Assembly: GCF_003149515.1 (NCBI RefSeq)
Contig: NZ_CP029145.1
Span: forward strand, 4,402,001 to 4,466,000
Length of the DNA: 64,000 bases
Direction: 5' to 3'
Source of the DNA: Hymenobacter nivis
GTDB lineage: Bacteria; Bacteroidota; Bacteroidia; Cytophagales; Hymenobacteraceae
Position 1 is the stretch's first letter. Every line of letters starts with the position of its first letter. Below the pieces are notes generated by a model. It did no database searches. It was not told where the DNA came from and saw only the letters and a list, made by a program, of their open reading frames with translations. Both the position numbers and the translations under genes were made by a program. Shown piece by piece: positions 23,247-31,342 of this stretch.

Positions 23247-23752
23247 GCGGTGCGCTTTTTTTTGGCGCTGTACTCCTCCGCCTGGGCCTCCCGGTCCGTG
23301 TTACGTGGTACGCCCCGCTCGACCCCGTCGTAGGCAAAGACCGGCTCCGGGTGGTTAGCCAGGCGCTGAGCCAACTCGCCGCCGTCGCGCACGGGCAGCA
23401 GCCCGCGCCGGGCCAGCACCTGGTTGAGCACGCCCAGCAGGGCGGTAGCCAAGTGGCTGACGCGCGCTTGCGAAATGCCAAAGCTGGCGGCCTGGTGCTC
23501 TTGCAAGGCGTTGCTTTTGAGGTAGGTGAGCAGAAAAAAGAGCTTTATATCGCTGCCCGCCAGCACGGCGTTGGCCCGCTCGCAGTGGGCGGGGAACGCC
23601 CGTTGGGTTCCTTCCAGGGTGTGGTAGCGGTGGTGGCGCTCCCAGGCCGGGGCAAAGTCGGTCAGCAAGTCGTCAAACTCCGCCGCTCGCAAGCTGGTTA
23701 GGGCCAGAAACTGGCGGGGCCGCTCGCGCAAACTCAGGTAATCCATAGCCAA
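23243..23752 (-). CDS. IS5-family transposase, N-terminal frame
   Basis: 169 residues from ATG 23752. The N-terminal helix-turn-helix region of H_repeat/DDE_Tnp_4 transposases is visible (SDIKLFFLLTYLKSNALQEH, ASFGISQARVSHLATALLGV) and the first catalytic Asp lies in VFAYDGVERGVPRN. The frame ends just after an A8 tract in SAKKKRTA. The heptamer A-AAA-AAG at that point is a standard -1 slippery site, leading into HRVKNMTLCDSTQYVHFLSA of the second frame. Confidence 0.82.
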   Translation of the reverse strand: MAMDYLSLRERPRQFLALTSLRAAEFDDLLTDFAPAWERHHRYHTLEGTQRAFPAHCERANAVLAGSDIKLFFLLTYLKSNALQEHQAASFGISQARVSHLATALLGVLNQVLARRGLLPVRDGGELAQRLANHPEPVFAYDGVERGVPRNTDREAQAEEYSAKKKRTA

Positions 23753-23849
23753 ATTTACGCCTCGCCTACGGGCAGTAACTTAACACACACTTCCGAATTA
23801 GCTTTAATAGCTCACCATGATTTAGACCACCGATAGGAATTAAAATGGC

Positions 23850-23898
23850 AAAGCCCCCGCGGGGCGACCCAACGGCTGGGTCGCCCCGCGGGGGCTTT
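23850..23898. terminator. Perfect GC-rich hairpin
   Basis: 22-base perfect arms AAAGCCCCCGCGGGGCGACC and onward, around the loop ACGGC, with T/A runs at both ends. It lies between the mobile cluster and the gene ending at 23982, and probably terminates that minus-strand gene. Confidence 0.75.
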
Positions 23899-23981
23899 TA
23901 CTGGAAATAGGTAGACGATGCCGCCGGCGGGTTGCTGCGCCGGAGCTACGCAACGGCTTACTGCTAAAAGTTCAAAAAAAT

Positions 23982-24998
23982 CTACCGCTGGCCCGGCGTG
24001 CCGTTGTAGAGGGAAATGGCCTGGCGCTGCGAATTGGCTTGCTTGCCTTGCAGCACGATGGGTACGATAAGGATGGGAATGCCCGCGTAGAGCAGTGGCG
24101 AGATGCTCTGCTGGCCGTTGGTGCCGCGCAGCGATTGTAGCACGCCGGCCAGCAGCAGGCCCCCGCCCACCACGTAGGCCGCCGTGATGGCCGTTTGGTA
24201 GTGGCGGCCCTGGGCCAGCATTTCCTGGGCCCCGGCATTGTCGCGGGTGGCCAGGGCCAGGTTGCGGTAGTTCAGGTTCTGGATGGGGCCGTTGTCTTTG
24301 CTGAAATACTCAGTTTTGGTGGTGCGGTAGCCGCCGTAGGGCGAGCCGTAGCCCCCGCCGGGGTAGCCGCCAAAGCCGCCCATGCCGTAACCGCCGTAGC
24401 CGAGGCCGCCCATACCGTAGCCGCCGTAGCCGGGGCTGTAGTTGCTGCTGAGGGTGGAGTACAGGCTGATGCGGCCGGTGCGGTCGCGCCGGAACGTGGT
24501 TTCGCGCGAGGAGCCGGGCAGCGACGTGCGTACGTAGTGGCCGCTTTCATCTTCGTAAAAGCCCACATCGGCAAAGTCAATCTTACGCTGGCCGTCGAGC
24601 AGCAGGTAGCTGTGCCCAAAAATGGGGCTGTGCTGCTCCACGTTGTACACGTTGTACACCATGCCGCTTTTCAGGCCCACCTGGAAGCGGGTGGGGCGCG
24701 TGGTGCCACCCGGCAGCTGGCCGGCGGGCGTGGGCGCGTACACCGGAGCGGGGGCTGCAATGGGGCCCGGCGCCGGGGCCGTGCCGGCGGGGGCGGGGTC
24801 AGCGGGCAGGGGTTGGCTCACTACCTGGCGGGCCGCGGTATCGGCGGCGGGGGCCATTGCGGGGGCAGGGGCCGGGCGGCGCAGGGCGGGGGCCGCGTTG
24901 GGCGGGGCCCCCAGCTGGCGCGGGCCATCGTCTTGGGCCTGGGCCCGGGCGGTAGCGCCCAGCACGAGCAGAGAAGCGAAGAAAACCGTAAGTTTCAT
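23982..24998 (-). CDS. Unknown secreted or membrane protein with a Gly/Tyr-rich repeat
   Basis: 338 residues from ATG 24998. The signal peptide MKLTVFFASLLVLGATARAQ is followed by ~100 residues of Ala/Pro-rich linker. A middle domain (FQVGLKSGMVYNVYNVEQHS, KIDFADVGFYEDESGHYVRT) contains an unusual Gly-Tyr-Gly-Met repeat (GYGGYGMGGLGYGGYGMGGF). The C-terminal half has two hydrophobic segments (ITAAYVVGGGLLLAGVLQSL and LLYAGIPILIVPIVL) that may span a membrane. I do not recognise the family. It follows the response-regulator gene by 109 bases on the same strand. Confidence 0.65.
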   Translation of the reverse strand: MKLTVFFASLLVLGATARAQAQDDGPRQLGAPPNAAPALRRPAPAPAMAPAADTAARQVVSQPLPADPAPAGTAPAPGPIAAPAPVYAPTPAGQLPGGTTRPTRFQVGLKSGMVYNVYNVEQHSPIFGHSYLLLDGQRKIDFADVGFYEDESGHYVRTSLPGSSRETTFRRDRTGRISLYSTLSSNYSPGYGGYGMGGLGYGGYGMGGFGGYPGGGYGSPYGGYRTTKTEYFSKDNGPIQNLNYRNLALATRDNAGAQEMLAQGRHYQTAITAAYVVGGGLLLAGVLQSLRGTNGQQSISPLLYAGIPILIVPIVLQGKQANSQRQAISLYNGTPGQR

Positions 24999-25107
24999 GC
25001 GGCAAGAAGCAAAAGAAATGCGAGGGGCCCGCAGCCGGTGGGGTCCTGCGGGGCAAACCACGGCCCCGGGCCAGAAATTCCCGGGCCCCAGGCCAAGGCG
25101 GCCGGCC

Positions 25108-25518
25108 TTACTTTAGCAGGTGCTCCAGCAGGCTCAGGCTGTCGATGAGGTCGGAGCTGGTTTCGAAATCGAGGGGCTTGAGGATGTAGCCGTGCACGCC
25201 CAGGGCCTCGGTGGCGGCGCGGTCGGCGTCCATGCCCGAGGTGGTGGTGACGAACACCGGGATGTCGCGCAGCGCGGGGTCAGCGCGCAGTTCGGCCAGG
25301 AACTCGACGCCGTTCATGCGGGGCATGTTCAGGTCGAGCAAGATGACCTCGGGCAGGGGCCTTAGGGCGGTTTGGCCCTGGCGGCCCAGCAGTAGGTCGA
25401 GGGCCTCCTCGCCGTTGAAGGCCGTGTGCAGGGTGTGGGGCACGCTGAAGCGGGCGAAGGATTTCTGCGCCGTCATCGTGTCAAAAATATCGTCTTCAAT
25501 CAGCAGTACGGAGCGCAT
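25108..25518 (-). CDS. Single-domain response regulator (CheY/Rcp-like)
   Basis: 136 residues comprising one receiver domain and nothing else. The phosphoacceptor is Asp62 in VILLDLNMPRMNGVEFL; the acidic pocket is Glu8-Asp9-Asp10 in LLIEDD; the switch Thr lies in VFVTTTSGMD and the Lys in YILKPLDF. The long loop before the phosphoacceptor (RQGQTALRPLPEV) resembles Rcp1-type regulators that pair with phytochrome-like kinases. It probably receives phosphate from the histidine kinase encoded upstream (25809-27380), but a MITE lies between the two genes and may separate their transcripts. Confidence 0.9.
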   Translation of the reverse strand: MRSVLLIEDDIFDTMTAQKSFARFSVPHTLHTAFNGEEALDLLLGRQGQTALRPLPEVILLDLNMPRMNGVEFLAELRADPALRDIPVFVTTTSGMDADRAATEALGVHGYILKPLDFETSSDLIDSLSLLEHLLK

Positions 25519-25620
25519 GGCGGAGGAATTTTAAGGGAAAGAAAAAGCCAAACAATGGGGGCCCGATGAACCCGCCCGCTGGCTACAGCAGTTCTCAGGT
25601 TTATGTACACCTTCGGCAGT

Positions 25621-25793
25621 AATTAAAAATGATGGTGGTGGTCTAAAACGGGGTGATCCAGCAACTTTTTCCGTTGTCGAACCACTCTTATGATGACCCG
25701 GAGCTGCTGTTATTTGGCAAGAGTGGCCCTACGAAGCCCTTCGGGTAATTTGCCGTACCATCCTGTTTTATACCACCGCCATTATTTTTAATT
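25621..25793. mobile_element. MITE-like element with IS1-type ends between kinase and regulator genes
   Basis: 37-base terminal repeats AATTAAAAATGATGGTGGTG and onward, and its inverse, match at 31 of 37 positions around a 99-base non-coding centre. The inner part GGTGGTGGTCTAAAACGGGG resembles the end of IS1-like copy 2 (GGCGGTGGTCTAAACCGTGG), so this looks like a non-autonomous derivative. An internal dyad CCACTCTT/AAGAGTGG is present. Confidence 0.7.
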
Positions 25794-25808
25794 GTATACG
25801 GAAACCGC

Positions 25809-27380
25809 CTAGGACGAGAGCACCGGGGCCGGGCACAGCGTTGCACCAGGCCCCGGCGGCCGGGCGGCCGGCGCGGGGGCCTCGGCTTCCTTGGGCCAGG
25901 TAAAAATAAAGGTTGCGCCCTGCCCCCGCGTCGATTCCACGCGCACGCTACCGGGCTGCTCCTCCACCAGCTTCTTCACGATGCTGAGGCCGATGCCGGT
26001 GCTTTCGGCGGCGGTGTGGCGCTCGCGCAGGGTTTGGAAGAGCTGGAAAATCTTCTGGTGGTGGGCCGCGGCAATGCCCGGGCCATCGTCGGTCACCGCA
26101 AACTCGTAGTGGTTGCCCGCGTCGCGGCTGTGCACGGTAATATGGCCCCCGGGGCCCTCGTGATGCTTCACGGCGTTGTCGAGCAGGTTGGTGAACACCT
26201 GCTGCAAGCCTAGCCGGTCGGTGCGGAAGGTGGGCAGGTCGGCGGGCAGGTCCAGCACGAAGCCGGGTGGCACCACCAGCTCGGCGGCTTCGCGCAGCAG
26301 GGCCCCCACGTCGGTGGGGGCCGGCACGCGGGCCACGCGCCCGGCCCGGGCGTAGGCTAGCAAGCCGCTGATGAGGTCTTCGAGGCGGCCCAGGCGGCCC
26401 TTCACCTGGTTGAAGTACGTGCGTACTTCGGGCGAAAATTCGGCCGCGTGCTCTTCTTCAAGCCACTTCACCAGCGTGGCAATGCCGCGCAGCGGGGCCC
26501 GCAGGTCGTGCGAGGCCACGTAGGCAAACTGGTCCAGCTCGCGGTTGCGCAGGGCTAGGGCCTCGAAGCTCTGGTCGAGGCTCTGGGTCATTTGGTTGAG
26601 CAGGGCAGCGAGGTCGCCGAGGCCGTCGGCGGCGGCGTCGGCAATCTTCACCGTGTAGTCGCCCCGCACCACCTGCTCGGCCAGGTCGCGGATGGCGCCG
26701 ATGCGCCGGGCCACGTCGGCGTTCACGGCGGCCAGCTCAGCTTGCAGGCGGCGGTTATCGCGCAGCTCGCGGGTGATGCGCAACAGCAGCCAGCCCACTA
26801 GCCCCATGGCCAGCACACCCGCAGCACCCACCACCCGCGGCGCAGCCCGCTCAAACACCGACTGCGAGGCGCTGCGCTGGTCCAGGAGCCGCAACTCCTC
26901 GCCCTTCACCCGCCGGAAAATGATGCGTGCCGCCCGCATTGTGAGGCGGTCGGTATTGAGGGCCGTGAGCAGGTCGGCGTGGCTGAGGGCCGCGTCGGGG
27001 TTGGCCAGCGGCCGCAGTACCCGGAACTCCAGGTCCACCATGGCCCGTAGCGAGTCGAGGCGCGCTTGCTGGGTGGGGTGGCCCTGCGAGAGCCGCCGCA
27101 CACCCGCCTGAAGGCCGGGCAGCTGGTGTACGGCCTTGTAGTAAGTGCGCAAAAAGGCCGTGTCGCCGGTGAGGCGGTAGCCGCGCACGCCGGCCTGGGC
27201 GTCGCGCAGCACGGCATTCACGGCGTCGGTTTCCTGCATCACCTGGTAGGTGTGCTGCACCTGCTGGGTTTGCTGCTGCAAGCCCTGGATGCTGAGTAGC
27301 GCCGCCATGCCGCTTAGCAGCAGTACCGCCAGGGCCCCGGCAAAGCCCAGGGCAAACTTAGTGTCGGGGCGAAGGGACAT
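25809..27380 (-). CDS. CHASE3-domain sensor histidine kinase
   Basis: 523 residues from ATG 27380; a longer frame overlaps the divergent gene and is spurious. A first transmembrane helix (FALGFAGALAVLLLSGMAAL) leads into a CHASE3 sensor domain (DAVNAVLRDAQAGVRGYRLT, FLRTYYKAVHQLP) and a second helix (VVGAAGVLAMGLVGWLLLRI). A HAMP-like linker follows, then HisKA with the phosphoacceptor His291 in FAYVASHDLRAPLRGI, and HATPase_c with NLLDNAVKHHEG, VTDDGPGIA and STGIGLSIVKKLVE. It would sense an extracytoplasmic cue. The response regulator downstream is the likely partner. A TACCTTCG box lies 45 bases upstream (27425-27432). Confidence 0.92.
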   Translation of the reverse strand: MSLRPDTKFALGFAGALAVLLLSGMAALLSIQGLQQQTQQVQHTYQVMQETDAVNAVLRDAQAGVRGYRLTGDTAFLRTYYKAVHQLPGLQAGVRRLSQGHPTQQARLDSLRAMVDLEFRVLRPLANPDAALSHADLLTALNTDRLTMRAARIIFRRVKGEELRLLDQRSASQSVFERAAPRVVGAAGVLAMGLVGWLLLRITRELRDNRRLQAELAAVNADVARRIGAIRDLAEQVVRGDYTVKIADAAADGLGDLAALLNQMTQSLDQSFEALALRNRELDQFAYVASHDLRAPLRGIATLVKWLEEEHAAEFSPEVRTYFNQVKGRLGRLEDLISGLLAYARAGRVARVPAPTDVGALLREAAELVVPPGFVLDLPADLPTFRTDRLGLQQVFTNLLDNAVKHHEGPGGHITVHSRDAGNHYEFAVTDDGPGIAAAHHQKIFQLFQTLRERHTAAESTGIGLSIVKKLVEEQPGSVRVESTRGQGATFIFTWPKEAEAPAPAARPPGPGATLCPAPVLSS

Positions 27381-27424
27381 GCGGACGGGGCCGGGCGGGA
27401 AAGGGCCCGCCGGCGGCCCCACGG

Positions 27425-27432
27425 CGAAGGTA
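27425..27432 (-). promoter_or_regulatory. -7 box of the histidine kinase gene
   Basis: TACCTTCG on the minus strand, one change from TAnnTTTG. It lies only 5 bases from the divergent plus-strand box at 27438-27445, so the two promoters overlap. Confidence 0.45.
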
Positions 27433-27437
27433 CGCCT

Positions 27438-27445
27438 TACCTTCG
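27438..27445 (+). promoter_or_regulatory. -7 box of the TrmH-family gene
   Basis: TACCTTCG ends 4 bases before the ATG at 27450, implying a nearly leaderless transcript. It overlaps the divergent kinase promoter. Confidence 0.45.
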
Positions 27446-27449
27446 CGCC

Positions 27450-28280
27450 ATGCCGTTTGCCCCGCTCGACCGCCTTAGCAGCCTCCAAAATCCTCGCGTC
27501 AAGGCCCTGGCGCGCCTCCAGCAAAAAGCCGCCGAGCGCCGCGCCCAAGGCCTCACCCTGGTCGAAGGCCTGCGCGAGCTCACTATTGCCGTGGGCGCAG
27601 GCGTGGCCGTGGCTGCCCTTTACACCTGCCCCGAGCTGGCCGGCGCGCCCACCGCCAGGGCCTTGCAAGATCTGTTTGCCGCCGAAGCCGGCCGGCCCGA
27701 GTGGCTGGAACTTACGCGCCCGGTGTTCGAAAAGCTGGCTTACCGCGAGGGCTCCGACGGCGTGCTGGCCGTGCTGCACACGCCCACCCGTACCCTGGCC
27801 TCGCTGCGCCTACCGCCCAACCCGCTGGTGTTGGTGTTGGAAGCCGTGGAAAAGCCCGGTAACCTCGGCGCCATCCTGCGCACCGCCGACGCCGCCCCGG
27901 TCGACGCCGTGCTCATCGGTGACGCGCGCACCGATTTGTTCAACCCCAACGCCATCCGGGCCAGCATTGGCTGCGTGTTCACGGTGCCGCTGGTGGCCGC
28001 GCCGCTGGCAGATATTTTGGCATTTCTGAAAGACCAGGGCGTTCGCACCTACGCCGCCGCCCTCACGCTCCGGGCCCACGCCTATACCGAGTGCGATTTC
28101 CGGGGCCCCACCGCCCTGGTGCTCGGCACCGAAGCCGACGGCCTGACGCCCGCCGCCCAAGCCGCCTGCGACGACACCATCATCATCCCCATGATGGGTC
28201 GCATCGACTCTCTCAACGTGAGCGTAGCCGGGGCTGTGCTGGCCTTCGAGGTCGTGCGTCAGCGCCAGGAAAAGGCTTAA
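27450..28280 (+). CDS. TrmH-family (SpoU) RNA 2'-O-methyltransferase
   Basis: 276 residues. An N-terminal SpoU_sub_bind-like domain (LQNPRVKALARLQQKAAERR, VEGLRE) is followed by the SPOUT knot: motif 1 EAVEKPGNLGAILRTADA with the catalytic Arg, motif 2 TALVLGTEADGL and motif 3 IPMMGRIDSLNVSVA. It would transfer methyl from S-adenosylmethionine to a ribose 2'-OH of tRNA or rRNA in the cytoplasm; the target nucleotide cannot be told. Length is normal. Transcribed divergently from the histidine kinase; a family-A repeat lies 35 bases downstream. Confidence 0.92.
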   Translation: MPFAPLDRLSSLQNPRVKALARLQQKAAERRAQGLTLVEGLRELTIAVGAGVAVAALYTCPELAGAPTARALQDLFAAEAGRPEWLELTRPVFEKLAYREGSDGVLAVLHTPTRTLASLRLPPNPLVLVLEAVEKPGNLGAILRTADAAPVDAVLIGDARTDLFNPNAIRASIGCVFTVPLVAAPLADILAFLKDQGVRTYAAALTLRAHAYTECDFRGPTALVLGTEADGLTPAAQAACDDTIIIPMMGRIDSLNVSVAGAVLAFEVVRQRQEKA

Positions 28281-28314
28281 GAAGCTGTTTGAGTTAGTTA
28301 TAAGCCCTTTTCGG

Positions 28315-28426
28315 CGGTCATGCTCATCTGGCGTCCACGTAGTGAACCATCACTTCCGCTTCATTAAATAGCCCCAGCGAAGCGGGAGAGATGCTTCACT
28401 ACGTGGACGCCAGATGAGTATGACCG
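28315..28426. repeat. Family-A palindromic repeat, copy A2
   Basis: Arms begin CGGTCATGCTCATCTGGCGT and share the middle segment CCACGTAGTGAA; the core of the right arm is AGCGGGAGAGATGCTTCACT. The left core has drifted (ACCATCACTTCCGC). It lies in the gap between convergent genes. Confidence 0.88.
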
Positions 28427-28441
28427 TTCTAACTCTACTTC

Positions 28442-28666
28442 TTAGGAGCTTGATGCCTCATTAGTGTCAATTGGCTTGGAGGCGTTGGTACCGGGCGGGT
28501 TGGAATGCTCGACGGACCGCGCGCAACCGTCTAGGGTTTTAATAAAGGCATCTACCTTCTTGGTCAAGTCGTCCCGCATCCTTTTCATCTCAGCCCGAAG
28601 CTCCTCGGGAGTAGCGGTACCCCAGTTTCGTTCTTTTTGCTGCGCGTCATTGAATTCTTCGCTCAT
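28442..28666 (-). CDS. Small hypothetical protein
   Basis: 74 residues from ATG 28666 (MSEEFNDAQQKERNWGTATP); an in-frame extension to 28759 is possible but looks non-coding. It is hydrophilic, predicted helical in the middle (EELRAEMKRMRDDLTKKVDA) and has a Ser/Asn-rich tail. No motif recognised. It lies alone between a family-A repeat and the GH2 gene. The reading frame shows normal charge periodicity, but support is limited to that. Confidence 0.45.
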   Translation of the reverse strand: MSEEFNDAQQKERNWGTATPEELRAEMKRMRDDLTKKVDAFIKTLDGCARSVEHSNPPGTNASKPIDTNEASSS

Positions 28667-28808
28667 GACGTCGTGATTAGGAGGTGAATTTAACTTCTGA
28701 ATGCAGCAAGCTATGCCGGCTAGAATGCGCTTTAAGCGAAGCGCCACCGACCTAACCAATGATGGCCAAGTTACTACTAAGCGCCCTGCCGCTACCCGTA
28801 CATCCTGC

Positions 28809-31289
28809 CTACCCTGCTTCTGCCTTCGCCGTTTTCAACTCCAAGCTACCGCTCTTCAGGCCCGCGCCGGTAGCCTTTAGCCGTAGGGCCCCGGCCCTGT
28901 CGCCGGCCTGCACGATGGCCATCACCTGGCCGCTAAAGGCTTTCATCTGGGGTTTCTGGAAGGGTTCGAGGTTAGTGGGGTCGCCGTTGCCCACGGCGCG
29001 GAAGGTGCCGGCGCCGCTCACGGTAAACTTCAGCTCGGTGGCGGCGGCGGGGCAGAGGTTACCCTGGGCGTCTTCCACGCGGGCCGTGACGTAGGCCAGG
29101 TCCTGGCCATCGGCGGCGAGGGTAGTACGGTCGGCCACCAAGCGGATATGGTCGGGTTTGCCGGCAGTGTGTACGGTTTCCTCGGCCACGGCTTTGCCCT
29201 GGGCATCGTAGGCCACTACTTTTAGGGCCCCGGGGGCGTACTTCACGTTGTTCCACATCAGGCGGTAGCGCGTTTGGGGCTGGTCGGAGGGCCCCTTGGT
29301 TTGGCGGCCCTGGCTCTGGCCGTTCACAAATAGCTCGGCTGAGGGGTAATTGGTGTAGCAGAACACGGGCGTAGGCTGGCCTTCGCGGCCGGGCCAGGTC
29401 CAGTGCGGCAGCAGGTGCAGGGTAACGGCGGCGGTGTTCCAGCGGGCGCGGTACAGGTAGAAGCGGTCCTTGGGCATGGTGGCCAGGTCCAGCATCCCGA
29501 ACATGGAGCTGTGCGAAGGCCACTTCTCGTCGTAAGGCGTGGGCTCGCCGAGGTAGTCGAAGCCGGTCCACACGAACTCGCCCATCACGTAGGGCAACTC
29601 GTCCTGGGCCACGAATTCTTCGTCAGGCGTTTGCGACCAGTTGCAGGCCTCCAGGTCGTACGACGACGACTGGTTGTCGTCGTACTTCTTGTCTTTGCCC
29701 CTCACCACCGGGAATTTATATATGCCCCGCGAGCTGACTGTCGAAGCTGTTTCCGAGCCGAACAGAAAGCCCTGGGGCAGTTTGCCGAACGCTTCCGCGT
29801 AGCGGTGCGGCTTGTAGTTGAAGCCCGGCACGTCGAGTACCGAAGCAAAGTTGTTCTTGAAGTCGTCGTCGAAGCGGTCCATGCCCGCCATCACTAGGCG
29901 CGTGGGGTCCTCGCGGTGGCAAATATCTTGCAGGTGCTTGGCGATTTTGTTGCCGCCAGGCATGCTCTGGTCGGGCACTTCGTTGCCGATGCTCCACATA
30001 ATCACCGAGGGGTGGTTGCGGTCGCGGTGCACCATGTTCACGATGTCACGCTCCGACCACTCGTCGAAATACTGGCTGTAGCCGTTCTTTACTTTCGGCG
30101 TTTTCCACTCGTCAAAGGCTTCCACCATCAGCATGAAGCCCATTTCGTCGCACAGGCTCACCAGCTCGGGGGCCGGCATATTGTGCGAGGTGCGGATGGC
30201 GTTGCAGCCCATGTCCTTCAGCAGTGTCAGCTGCCGGCGCAGGGCGGCCGTATTCACAGCCGCGCCCAGGGGCCCCAGGTCGTGGTGGTTGCACACGCCC
30301 TTGAACTTGCGCGGCTGCCCGTTCAGCGAGAACCCTTTATTAGCCTCGAACTTGAACGAGCGAATGCCAAACCGCGTGCTATACTCGTCCTTCAGCGCGT
30401 CGCCGGCGTAGAGTTTCGAGGAAGCGGTGTACAAAACTGGGGTTTCCGGGGCCCACAGCTTGGGCGTGGGCACCAGCAGGTTCTGGTCGAATTCCAGCCC
30501 GTTGGTGGCCGCCAGCATGGTAGTGGTGGTGGCCACTACCTGCCCGGCCGCGTCGCGGATTTCGGTTTGCAGCCGCAGCGGCTGGAAGGCTCCGTCAGGA
30601 GTTTCTACCTTGGTTTTGAGCCGCACTTTGGCCAGCTCCGCCGTGATTTCGGGCGTGGTGACGTACGTGCCCCACACCGGGATGTGCACGTCGTCGGTCA
30701 CCACCAAGTGCACGTTGCGGTAGAGCCCGGCCCCCGGGTACCAGCGCGAGGCTTCTGGCTGGTTTTGCAGCCGCACGGCCAGCGTGTTGTTACCGTCGGG
30801 GCTCAAAAAAGACGTGATGTCGAACGAAAACGAGTTGTAGCCATAGGGCCAATAGCCCACTTCCTTACCGTTCACGAACACATGGGCGTTGCTCATGGCC
30901 CCGTCGAAGAGCAGCACCGCCCGCTGGCCGGCCCCGAACTGCGGCACCGCCAGCCGCCGCCGGTACCAGCCCGTACCGATGAACGGCAGGCCACCCGTGC
31001 GGCCTGCTTTCAGCGTTGCTTTGGCCTCGTTATTCTGCTCAACCTTAACGGCTTGCAAGTCGTTGTTGCCGTCGAAGGGCCCCGTAATGGCCCAGTCGTG
31101 GGGCACGCGCACCGTCTGCCATTTCGCGTCGCGGAAGGTGGGACTGGCGGCGCCGGGCACGTCGCCCTTCGTGAACTTCCAGTCGGCATCGAGCAAGTAC
31201 TCGTGGCGGGCTTGCGCGGCGGCGGGCCGGGTGGCCAGCAGCAGCAGGGCGGCGGCCAGGGACTTCAGCAGGGGTACAGTGCGGGGCAT
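28809..31289 (-). CDS. Secreted glycoside hydrolase family 2 (beta-galactosidase-like)
   Basis: 826 residues with a signal peptide (SLAAALLLLATRPAAAQA). Order of domains: GH2 sugar-binding jelly roll (WYRRRLAVPQ, NAHVFVNGKEVGYWPYGYNS), immunoglobulin-like domain, TIM barrel (GVCNHHDLGPLGAAVN, RTSHNMPAPELVSLCDEMGF), then C-terminal DUF4982 and Ig-like domains. Acid/base Glu437 lies in MWSIGNEVPDQ and the nucleophile Glu571 in YVMGEFVWTGFDYLGEP. It would cleave beta-galactosides or related sugars in the periplasm or outside the cell. No SusC/SusD pair is nearby, so it is not in a visible polysaccharide locus. Substrate not determinable. Confidence 0.92.
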   Translation of the reverse strand: MPRTVPLLKSLAAALLLLATRPAAAQARHEYLLDADWKFTKGDVPGAASPTFRDAKWQTVRVPHDWAITGPFDGNNDLQAVKVEQNNEAKATLKAGRTGGLPFIGTGWYRRRLAVPQFGAGQRAVLLFDGAMSNAHVFVNGKEVGYWPYGYNSFSFDITSFLSPDGNNTLAVRLQNQPEASRWYPGAGLYRNVHLVVTDDVHIPVWGTYVTTPEITAELAKVRLKTKVETPDGAFQPLRLQTEIRDAAGQVVATTTTMLAATNGLEFDQNLLVPTPKLWAPETPVLYTASSKLYAGDALKDEYSTRFGIRSFKFEANKGFSLNGQPRKFKGVCNHHDLGPLGAAVNTAALRRQLTLLKDMGCNAIRTSHNMPAPELVSLCDEMGFMLMVEAFDEWKTPKVKNGYSQYFDEWSERDIVNMVHRDRNHPSVIMWSIGNEVPDQSMPGGNKIAKHLQDICHREDPTRLVMAGMDRFDDDFKNNFASVLDVPGFNYKPHRYAEAFGKLPQGFLFGSETASTVSSRGIYKFPVVRGKDKKYDDNQSSSYDLEACNWSQTPDEEFVAQDELPYVMGEFVWTGFDYLGEPTPYDEKWPSHSSMFGMLDLATMPKDRFYLYRARWNTAAVTLHLLPHWTWPGREGQPTPVFCYTNYPSAELFVNGQSQGRQTKGPSDQPQTRYRLMWNNVKYAPGALKVVAYDAQGKAVAEETVHTAGKPDHIRLVADRTTLAADGQDLAYVTARVEDAQGNLCPAAATELKFTVSGAGTFRAVGNGDPTNLEPFQKPQMKAFSGQVMAIVQAGDRAGALRLKATGAGLKSGSLELKTAKAEAG

Positions 31290-31342
31290 ATTAAACTAAT
31301 TCGACCCGAAAGCTACGGCCTGCCTGCCGTTTGGCGCACCGG

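Larger units (their letters stand above)
22791..23806 (-). mobile_element. IS5-family (DDE_Tnp_4) insertion sequence nested in IS1-like copy 2
   Basis: 1016 bases with 14-base terminal repeats TAAAGCTTATTCGG and the inverse of TAAAGCTAATTCGG (13 of 14). It sits between the end of IS1-like copy 2 and that element's transposase start, so it arrived second. A clear target duplication was not found. It has two overlapping transposase frames. Confidence 0.75.
22064..23834 (-). mobile_element. IS1-like insertion sequence, copy 2, split by an IS5-like element
   Basis: Outer ends are GGCGGTGGTCTAAACCGTGG at 22064 and the inverse of ATCGGTGGTCTAAATCATGG at 23834. The flanks are AGGAATTT (22056-22063) and AGGAATTA (23835-23842), an 8-base duplication with one later change, as expected for the IS1 family. 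Subtracting the inner IS5-like element (22791-23806) leaves about 755 bases, a normal IS1 length. It starts 8 bases after copy 1 ends. Confidence 0.8.
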
